Positions 1 through 5,544 of a stretch of 5,544 bases of DNA are shown here, piece by piece (position 1 is the stretch's first letter; each line of letters opens with the position of its first letter). The notes beneath the pieces were generated by a model. It searched no databases. It saw only the letters and a list, made by a program, of their open reading frames with translations, and was not told the origin of the DNA. A program made the translations under genes and the position numbers. The stretch comes from Proteiniphilum sp. UBA4977 (GTDB lineage Bacteria; Bacteroidota; Bacteroidia; Bacteroidales; Dysgonomonadaceae), in assembly GCA_002398565.1 (NCBI GenBank), contig DGZP01000040.1:516-6059 (forward strand). Reading direction: 5' to 3'.

Positions 1-774
1 TGGAACACTAAATTCACTTTTGGGCTTGATAGGGATAAAATAACCAAACTTTACGGGGGAGAGAGTGATGCGGATGTAGCTAACGGATGGTTTGTAGGTA
101 AGCCCATTCAGGCAATTTACGATTACCAAATTGAAAAAGTATGGACGGAAGAAGAGTTTTTTGCTGGTGAAGTATATCCTGGATGGTATCCAGGACAGTT
201 TAAGTTAGCTGATTTAGATGGTAGTAATTCGATTGATGCCGTGAATGATCGAAGCATCATCGGTTATAAATCTCCGTCGTATCGTTTCGGTATTGAAAAT
301 GTACTGCGGTATAAAGATTTCACTTTTTCCTTCTTTATCAACTCTATACAAGGGGGCAAAAATAGATTCATGGCCAATAACAGTGATAATGTCAACCCGT
401 TGATCTATTACCCTGAAAGACAAAATGTCTCAGCAGTTAATCCGTATTGGAGTCCTGAGGCTCCTACTACAAATACAACGGGTATCTACAATAATCCGCC
501 GATTTGGAGTGGAATTTATCAGAACAGGAGTTTTATACGACTTCAGGATGTTTCTCTTGCATACAGCTTTCCAAAGCAATTATTAGATAGAATAAACATT
601 AATTCCTGTCAAATTTATTTGTCTAGCAAAAATCCTTATGTATGGACAAAATGGCAAGGCTGGGATCCTGAGATCGGGACTACGGGAAGTGATAGCAAAA
701 CTGGTTACAGCTCTACGTCTACTTTCCCAACGCTGACCCGGAATGTTATTTTGGGTTTAAGATTTAGCTTTTAA
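1..774 (+). CDS. SusC/RagA-family TonB-dependent outer-membrane transporter, C-terminal part (5' end outside window)
   Basis: The frame is open from the first base and gives 257 residues before TAA at 772-774, so this is only the C-terminal quarter or so of a protein that normally runs to about 1000 residues. It would be the outer-membrane beta-barrel that imports a ligand captured by its SusD partner, powered by TonB. Family signs are WFVGKPIQAIYDYQ near residue 40, the PGQFKLADLDGS segment followed by DRSIIGYKSPSYRFG (about residues 60-97), alternating aromatic barrel strands such as FTFSFFINS, and a late RNVILGLRFSF end. The final aromatic residue is the usual barrel-assembly signal. A GTG at 241 is an internal valine codon, not a start. 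The gene is followed after 20 bases by the SusD gene, so the two are almost certainly co-transcribed. Substrate cannot be told from this part. Confidence 0.95.
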   Translation, partial: WNTKFTFGLDRDKITKLYGGESDADVANGWFVGKPIQAIYDYQIEKVWTEEEFFAGEVYPGWYPGQFKLADLDGSNSIDAVNDRSIIGYKSPSYRFGIENVLRYKDFTFSFFINSIQGGKNRFMANNSDNVNPLIYYPERQNVSAVNPYWSPEAPTTNTTGIYNNPPIWSGIYQNRSFIRLQDVSLAYSFPKQLLDRININSCQIYLSSKNPYVWTKWQGWDPEIGTTGSDSKTGYSSTSTFPTLTRNVILGLRFSF

Positions 775-794
775 TCATTAAAATTTTGACAATT

Positions 795-2510
795 ATGAGA
801 ACTTCGATTATAAAAAAACTAGTAATTGGATTTGTATTTTTTTCGGCAGTTTTATCTTCATGCAGTGAGGCATTCTTGGACGAAAAACCTCTCGATTTTT
901 TATCGCCGGAAAATGCATATACTACCGAAACGGGTATAGAGCAGGGGATTACTGCTATTCAAAATAGAATCAGATTTGTATATTACACCTATGGCTCTTT
1001 TGGTACAATGAATTGGGCAACACATGGATCAGATGTTGGATTCAATGGTGAAACACCAGACCGTGGAAGCCGGTATCTGAATTCGTACCGGGATTTAACC
1101 CCCACATTTACACCGGTAGTCGATCATTGGGTGAGGGGATTTGAAATTATTCAATGGGCCAACGTATTGATTGACGGTATAAAAAAGGCTGATGCGACAA
1201 TATTCACCCAGGGAGAAGCCGGGAAAAATGCTTATCTTGCCGAAGCTCGTTTTTTCCGTGCATTTATATATCGCCACTTAGTTTCAACTTATGGAGACAT
1301 TCCATTACTGGATGAACCGACAACCAAGGCAAAAACAGATTATGTAAGAGCCCCTGTCGCTGAAATTCACAAATTTATGGAAGAAGATTTCAAATTTGCT
1401 GCTGCAAATCTTCCTAAACCGGGAGAAGAGAGTGCACCCGGAAGAGTTACCCAAGGTCCTGCATGGCACTATTTAGCTGAAACCTATCTAGAGATGGGAA
1501 ATGCACAAGAAGCTGTTACGGCAGCAAGCCATGCAGTGAATGATTATGATTATGCCTTAATGACTGAGCGATTCGGAAACAGGTTGGGTACAGATATTCT
1601 GGGTTCAGGTGATGCGTATTTTGATCTGTTTGGATATACTAACCATAACCTGCCTAACAATACTGAAGCTATGTGGGTGATTCAAGTAGAGAGAGGAACG
1701 TCGGACGAAACTACAATCAATTCTGCATATATTTATGGGCCACGTTATTTTGATATAGCACTAACCCCTGACGGAAAAAAAGCAACACTTGGAACTTTTT
1801 ATGGCGGGAAGTATACCGGAATCTCCGATACACTTAGCCGTCCTTGCGCCAACGGACGAGGAACCAATCTGGTTCATTATTACATATGGAAGGACAATTG
1901 GGATAATGATATCCGAAACGCTGAACACAATCTCAGGAGGAATTATTATTACGACAATCCCGAATCGGCCTATGATGGACATAAGATTGATTTCAAACTC
2001 TATGAAGGAACACCGTATCCCCGAACCAATCCGTTAGATGATACAATACGACTGATGTTCCCTACATTTATGAAATTTCATGATCCCTGTAATTATACGG
2101 TGCAGTTACCCAGAGCAGGTTCCGGTAATACTCATAAAGACTGGTATGCGTTACGTTTTGCGGAAACATTACTGTTGCGGGCCGAAGCCTATTTGGGAAT
2201 TAATCGTCCGGATTTAGCTGCTGCAGACGTGAATGTAGTAAGAGCAAGGGCTAATGCCAAGCCCGTATCAGCAAGTACTATTGATATAGACTACATTTTG
2301 GATGAACGTGCCAGAGAACTTTATGGTGAAGAATGGCGCCTTATTGCTTTGCGTCGTACCGGTAAACTCATTGAGAGGGTACGGAAATACAACGATAATC
2401 CATTATGCCCGGGTGCACATATCGAGGAGCATAATTTCCGTTGGCCAATTCCTCAAACACAGATTGATTTGAATATTGATGCGGAATTTCCGCAAAATCC
2501 GGGATATTAA
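795..2510 (+). CDS. SusD/RagB-family nutrient-binding outer-membrane lipoprotein
   Basis: Complete 571-residue protein, of normal length for SusD homologues. It should sit on the cell surface as the lid of the upstream SusC barrel and bind the ligand. Residues 1-22 are a lipoprotein signal peptide: basic RTSIIKK, a hydrophobic core, then lipobox L20-S-S-C23, with C23 the lipidated residue. The mature start SEAFLDEKP is typical. Family motifs follow in order: AEARFFRAFIYR (149-160) leading to YGDIPLL (166-172); a TPR-like helix pair around 222-247; RFAETLLLRAEAYLG (454-468); ILDERARELYGEEWR (501-515) with RRTGKL (520-525); and the C-terminal WPIPQ...QNPGY end (550-571). ATG 795 is preferred over in-frame TTG 786 because it puts the basic n-region at the very start. 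No Shine-Dalgarno sequence is visible, as is usual in this phylum. No separate promoter fits in the 20-base gap after susC. The ligand is unknown. Confidence 0.95.
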   Translation: MRTSIIKKLVIGFVFFSAVLSSCSEAFLDEKPLDFLSPENAYTTETGIEQGITAIQNRIRFVYYTYGSFGTMNWATHGSDVGFNGETPDRGSRYLNSYRDLTPTFTPVVDHWVRGFEIIQWANVLIDGIKKADATIFTQGEAGKNAYLAEARFFRAFIYRHLVSTYGDIPLLDEPTTKAKTDYVRAPVAEIHKFMEEDFKFAAANLPKPGEESAPGRVTQGPAWHYLAETYLEMGNAQEAVTAASHAVNDYDYALMTERFGNRLGTDILGSGDAYFDLFGYTNHNLPNNTEAMWVIQVERGTSDETTINSAYIYGPRYFDIALTPDGKKATLGTFYGGKYTGISDTLSRPCANGRGTNLVHYYIWKDNWDNDIRNAEHNLRRNYYYDNPESAYDGHKIDFKLYEGTPYPRTNPLDDTIRLMFPTFMKFHDPCNYTVQLPRAGSGNTHKDWYALRFAETLLLRAEAYLGINRPDLAAADVNVVRARANAKPVSASTIDIDYILDERARELYGEEWRLIALRRTGKLIERVRKYNDNPLCPGAHIEEHNFRWPIPQTQIDLNIDAEFPQNPGY

Positions 2511-2544
2511 GACTTAGTTTTCGTCGTCAGAGTATTTTGGAGAT

Positions 2545-2582
2545 AAAAAAACGATCAGGGGTAATCCCCTGATCGTTTTTTT
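2545..2582 (+). terminator. Rho-independent terminator of the SusC/SusD operon, bidirectional in form
   Basis: A perfect 17-bp stem starts 34 bases after the SusD stop. The left arm is 2545-2561 (seven A then CGATCAGGGG), the loop is TAAT at 2562-2565, and the right arm is 2566-2582 (CCCCTGATCG then seven T). The GC-rich 10-bp core followed by a T run is a classic intrinsic terminator for the + strand. The matching A run on the left gives the same structure on the - strand, so it could also stop read-through from the convergent hydrolase gene, although that gene ends almost 600 bases away. Confidence 0.93.
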
Positions 2583-3168
2583 ATGGGGTCACTTGCCCAT
2601 TATTTCTCTAACTTGTCTCATTCAATTTAGGACGGTCTTAAATATCAGACTATCAGCACACATTTAATTTGTTTTGCTAAATTTACCGCGTTAAGGGTGT
2701 TTCTAGTATGAAAATAAGAGTCGTGACAACAGCTTCAAATGCGAGGGACGTTCAGGTTGTGCGATACCATAATAACAGAAGAGTACTGAGAGGTTCAGTC
2801 CATTTGTTTTTTTGAAACATCACTACATTTGCTTCGTGACTTTCGAGGAAGCTGGGTTGTGAATGAGTGAATTCTACAGGTACATCAAGGTCCCGACAAC
2901 TACAGATTTTGGTAGGTTTAAAGAGTAATCGTTCAACAGATTGCGTCAATTGGATAAAAATATCGCCCATTTCGTTTTAAAACGGACAAAGCCAAATGCT
3001 AAGGGAAAATAGCTTCCCAAAGGCTATAAACACTTTAAGCAAAAAAAAGTACTTGATTTCTCGGTGAATAGAGAGAAAAGAAATATCTGCTATCAAGACT
3101 AATTTTCGAAGACATTTGTGTCAGGTATACCCTCAGTTATTAGGTATAAATTCCCATTTACAACTAAC
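2583..3168. other. Intergenic region between convergent transcription units, no intact gene
   Basis: About 590 bases lie between the operon terminator and the stop codon of the convergent hydrolase gene. The only recognisable content is a transposase-like start at 2708-2815. The rest is AT-rich and broken by stops in every frame I read. Small structures are a 12-bp palindrome CGTTTTAAAACG at 2973-2984, a weak 5-bp hairpin (GGGAA 3003-3007, TTCCC 3014-3018) and an 8-A run at 3041-3048. None has the stem plus T run of a terminator for the - strand gene. I see no tRNA, CRISPR or riboswitch here. The region reads as scar DNA left by an old insertion. Confidence 0.7.
2708..2815 (+). pseudogene. 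Truncated transposase remnant, N-terminal fragment (IS1634/IS4-like, tentative)
   Basis: ATG 2708 opens a 35-codon frame ending at TGA 2813-2815. Its start, MKIRVVTTASNARDVQVVRY followed by HNNRRVL, fits the opening I recall for Bacteroidota IS1634/IS4-type DDE transposases: MK-R-V-T-A-S, then VQVV-Y, then a short basic N-rich stretch. Those proteins continue with something like HIGSxH; here RGSVH stands in its place, a few residues short, and the frame then stops. The catalytic domain is absent. In the next frame, 2815-2862 reads HHYICFVTFEE, which vaguely resembles the late HxxICF segment of the same transposases and could mean an internal deletion, but this is weak. The family call is from memory without a database search. 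The fragment cannot be functional. Confidence 0.5.
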
Positions 3169-5541
3169 TTATTTTAAATATTTGTCGATAAATCGGTACG
3201 CATCTTCCCTTATATCAGAGGGAAAATCGTGACTTGCTTGAGGGTAAACGATTTTTAAATGATCCTCACTATCCAAAAAACGATAAACCTCCCTGACGTG
3301 ACTGATGCCTTTTCTGACGCCTTCAATAGAAAAATTGAGGTCAGATACAGGAGAATTTGAATAAAAAGGCCTGGGGGCAAGTGATGCAATGATTTCATCG
3401 AAATCAAAAGGGATTTTTTCAACATCCAGATTGTATTTATCCCTTATAAAGGGCATATATCGCTCTTGAGCCCACGGACCCAGACGGCCACCGTATCCGG
3501 CAGTTACTTGTTCACCGGGGTGGTAGTAGTCCATCAATGTCCATCCACAACTGGAGACGATTACTTTTATCCGGGGATCAAAGGCAGCAACAAACAGGGC
3601 ATTATGACCACCCAGTGAGTGGCCTATAACCCCAATTCTCTTCTTGTCAACGTAAGGCAGGCTTTGCAGTATATCGACACAAGAGATATGGTTGAAGATC
3701 CCTTTCATTGTTCCCGAATCATAGCGGTCATTAGCAAAGTCGTAATTTTCCAGCTCACCCATACTCGGATAGTCTGGTGAAATAACTACATATCCTCTTT
3801 CTGCAAGCTCCTTGGCGTAAGCCCTGTTTTTAATACTGGTAACGCCATCTATTATCTTCTTGCCTTCAATGCCGGTTCCGTGAAGAGCAAGCATAGCAGG
3901 AGATAACATCGATTTATTTTTTGGCCGGTAGAGATAGGCGAACACTTTTTCAGAGGGTGCTGCCTCAAAGTTGATACTATAACGTACATATTTTTCATAC
4001 ACAGCAGAGTCAGTATAGACCACATGCAATTTTTTCTTCTGCCGTGGCGGGACTTTTCCCATGACAAGTTGCATATTGTTTAGTACCTCCTCTCTTTTTT
4101 TCTCCCATTCTTTTTTATTTGTGACAGGAAAAATTTGTCCGCTACGATCTTTGTAGGTCAACAACTCCCGGGGTCGGTTGGCTCTGTTTCGGTCTAAAAG
4201 CCGCTTAATCTTCGTCAGGATCAACTTTTCCGATTCTGCGGTTACAGGACTGGATTCAATCTCATACCCTCCTTCAGCGTAGGCTGCCTCCGTTCCGATA
4301 TAAAATGGGCCGTAATCACCGTAAGCTGCCATCGCAACAAAATGATCCGGCGCCATCTTTTTGGCTGCCAGCTGATACTCCACAAAGAGTTCACCCGGCA
4401 TAAAGAGCAAACGGGCGTTATGAATACGCAAACAGGCGATTTCTATCCCCTTTCCTGCAACCCTCCTTTTATACCATCCCAAACGCCCCATATTGTTGGC
4501 AAGCAAACGGCTATCCATTTGATTCATGGTCGTCTCTATCTCTTTGATTTTATCCCGATAGGGTAGCAACAGGTTTTCGGTATCCCAACCCAGATCTTCT
4601 GATTGAACACTGAACTTTTGGGTATTATTCCACGCGCGCTCCATGCCGTCTGCCATTCTCTTTGCGAGGATGAAACGGGTTTCATGGCTGCCATCGTTAT
4701 ACTTTCCGGCTGCAACATTACCTCCAGCCCCGTTGAAATGAACATGCAAGGCATCCGGTACAGCCAATTGACGCAAAAAACGGGCAATACCGGGAAAATC
4801 AGGGTTGGTTGTTTTGGTCAGGTAGTAACTCTGCGGATGGGTTGCATAAAAACTCAATACAGCCAGCGGAGTATTCTCATTCCAGAAACTTACAAGCGAC
4901 ACATCCGGATCTATTAATCCCTCTGGCATGGAACGGAGGAGAGAATCCTTACTCGAAGAGCCACGCATCGTAACAATCCGTCCCTCTTTTTTGTAAACTC
5001 TTCTGTTTGAAGCTACCTGATGTATCTCCGCACTACCGATACCTATCTCTGTCACCTCCTTCACGTCTTTGAGTGATAAACGGATTGATGACTGAAGCCT
5101 TTGAATCAACTCCCTTGCAAAAGTGCCGTCAAAACAGCCTGCTGGAATGTTGTTTTCTTTTAAAATTTTTTCTGCAGTGAAATCACAGATGGGAGCATCG
5201 TGCTGATGAACTGTATGTACCACCACCCGGTTAGGAATAGTACCCGCAGCTTCGGCCATGGCTTCCTTGAAGGCATCCTGTGACTCGTTAGCAATACCTA
5301 TCCAGTCAACAGAACACAACACGATAGGATCACCTTCGCCAAATAAAACAATGCCCTTTGCCCTCAATGTTTGTTCTCCGGAGTTTATCATCGGATCGTA
5401 AGTGAGTCTGCTCCCTATAGGTGGAGTAGCATCCACATCAAAAGTAGCAATCCTTATTCCTCGTTTCTCCCGGGGATCAACATTTGAAGTCTTTGAAAAT
5501 GTTGATCCCGCAATACAAAGAAGAAGAAAAACAAATTGCAT
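3169..5541 (-). CDS. Exported two-domain hydrolase: neutral/alkaline ceramidase-like zinc domain fused to an alpha/beta hydrolase (start possibly outside window)
   Basis: The visible protein has 790 residues. Residues 1-16 are a hydrophobic export signal (FVFLLLCIAG, possible cleavage after TFS). It has no basic n-region, and the codon before ATG 5541 is Arg with the frame still open, so the true start may lie a few codons beyond the window. Residues about 28-450 match ceramidase-like proteins: DVDATPPIG (35-43), HTVHQHDAP (109-117), THP (234-236), GAGGNVAAGKYNDGS (271-285), MPGE (381-384) and EGGYE (423-427). H109 or H112, H235, E384 and Y426 are the likely zinc ligands by analogy with bacterial ceramidase. 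Residues about 450-500 are a charged linker. Residues about 505-790 are an alpha/beta hydrolase: oxyanion-type HGTG (554-557), nucleophile elbow GHSLGG with S642, probable acid D734 in SPVSDLNF, and H771 in ASHDFP. The ceramidase C-terminal Ig-like domain is absent. Likely periplasmic or surface amidase/esterase; substrate unknown, and true ceramidase activity is doubtful. Confidence 0.88.
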   Translation of the reverse strand: MQFVFLLLCIAGSTFSKTSNVDPREKRGIRIATFDVDATPPIGSRLTYDPMINSGEQTLRAKGIVLFGEGDPIVLCSVDWIGIANESQDAFKEAMAEAAGTIPNRVVVHTVHQHDAPICDFTAEKILKENNIPAGCFDGTFARELIQRLQSSIRLSLKDVKEVTEIGIGSAEIHQVASNRRVYKKEGRIVTMRGSSSKDSLLRSMPEGLIDPDVSLVSFWNENTPLAVLSFYATHPQSYYLTKTTNPDFPGIARFLRQLAVPDALHVHFNGAGGNVAAGKYNDGSHETRFILAKRMADGMERAWNNTQKFSVQSEDLGWDTENLLLPYRDKIKEIETTMNQMDSRLLANNMGRLGWYKRRVAGKGIEIACLRIHNARLLFMPGELFVEYQLAAKKMAPDHFVAMAAYGDYGPFYIGTEAAYAEGGYEIESSPVTAESEKLILTKIKRLLDRNRANRPRELLTYKDRSGQIFPVTNKKEWEKKREEVLNNMQLVMGKVPPRQKKKLHVVYTDSAVYEKYVRYSINFEAAPSEKVFAYLYRPKNKSMLSPAMLALHGTGIEGKKIIDGVTSIKNRAYAKELAERGYVVISPDYPSMGELENYDFANDRYDSGTMKGIFNHISCVDILQSLPYVDKKRIGVIGHSLGGHNALFVAAFDPRIKVIVSSCGWTLMDYYHPGEQVTAGYGGRLGPWAQERYMPFIRDKYNLDVEKIPFDFDEIIASLAPRPFYSNSPVSDLNFSIEGVRKGISHVREVYRFLDSEDHLKIVYPQASHDFPSDIREDAYRFIDKYLK
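5473..5509 (-). repeat. Perfect 13-bp inverted repeat inside the start of the hydrolase coding region
   Basis: GGGATCAACATTT at 5473-5485 is the exact reverse complement of AAATGTTGATCCC at 5497-5509, with an 11-base loop. In the - strand mRNA the hairpin begins 32 bases after the A of ATG 5541 and covers codons 11-23, the junction of signal peptide and mature protein. No T run follows it on either strand, so it is not a terminator. It could shape translation or mRNA stability, or be chance; the sequence alone does not decide. Confidence 0.6.
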
Positions 5542-5544
5542 TCT

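Noticed and set aside
241..243. GTG at 241 as the start of a separate short protein
   Set aside because: The same frame is open and SusC-like from base 1 through this point, so it is an internal valine codon.
786..794. In-frame TTG at 786 as the SusD start
   Set aside because: ATG 795 gives a standard lipoprotein signal peptide with the basic residues next to the start; the three extra residues add nothing recognisable.
1789..2037. Open frames on both strands inside the SusD gene (around 1761-2037) and inside the hydrolase gene (around 3852-4067, 4342-4566, 4536-4917)
   Set aside because: All overlap clear family-matching coding sequence in other frames and show no domain, start signal or context of their own.
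2668..2685. TTTG and TAAATTTA near the transposase remnant as a Bacteroidota -33/-7 promoter
   Set aside because: The two boxes are only about 6 bases apart, far less than the roughly 19-21 needed.
2752..2970. Open frame of 72 codons on the - strand
   Set aside because: It has no recognisable family motif, partly lies antisense to the transposase-like remnant, and shows no start signal. It is most likely a chance frame in scar DNA.
3003..3018. GGGAA/TTCCC hairpin as terminator of the - strand hydrolase gene
   Set aside because: The stem is only 5 bp and no T run follows it on the - strand.
3096..3210. + strand frame with a YPQLL...N...YFK pattern, faintly like the helix-turn-helix region of Bacteroidota Y_Y_Y-type regulators
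   Set aside because: Its second half runs antisense through the well-formed C-terminal end of the hydrolase gene, upstream it is broken by stops, and the spacing of the match is wrong. Treated as coincidence.

Overview
The window looks like a piece of a Bacteroidota chromosome, most likely from the order Bacteroidales. The main evidence is a SusC/SusD outer-membrane pair, which is specific to this phylum. Supporting signs are the moderately AT-rich base use, the lack of a Shine-Dalgarno sequence before susD, and a small transposase-like remnant of a type I recall from Bacteroidota genomes. Genus cannot be fixed from the sequence alone.

Layout, left to right. Bases 1-774 (+) hold the last 257 codons of a SusC/RagA-type TonB-dependent transporter whose start lies before the window. 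After 20 bases comes a complete SusD/RagB-family lipoprotein, 795-2510 (+), whose transcript ends at a strong 17-bp hairpin terminator (2545-2582). Bases 2583-3168 carry no intact gene. They contain what looks like the first 30 or so codons of a transposase (2708-2815), followed by AT-rich sequence with stops in every frame I read. Bases 3169-5541 (-) hold one large convergent gene for an exported two-domain hydrolase. Its N-terminal half belongs to the neutral/alkaline ceramidase-like zinc hydrolases, and its C-terminal half is an alpha/beta hydrolase with a Ser-Asp-His triad.

How they may work together. SusC and SusD form the usual outer-membrane uptake complex: SusD is the surface lid and binding protein, SusC the TonB-driven barrel. 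No glycoside hydrolase, lyase or regulator is visible here, so the substrate is unknown. The two-domain hydrolase has its own transcription unit and faces the SusCD operon. It may supply an amidase/esterase step on a related substrate, but that is inference from proximity only. The most notable points are the fused architecture, the apparent loss of the ceramidase active-site serine with the zinc ligands kept, and a perfect 13-bp inverted repeat just inside the start of the hydrolase coding region.
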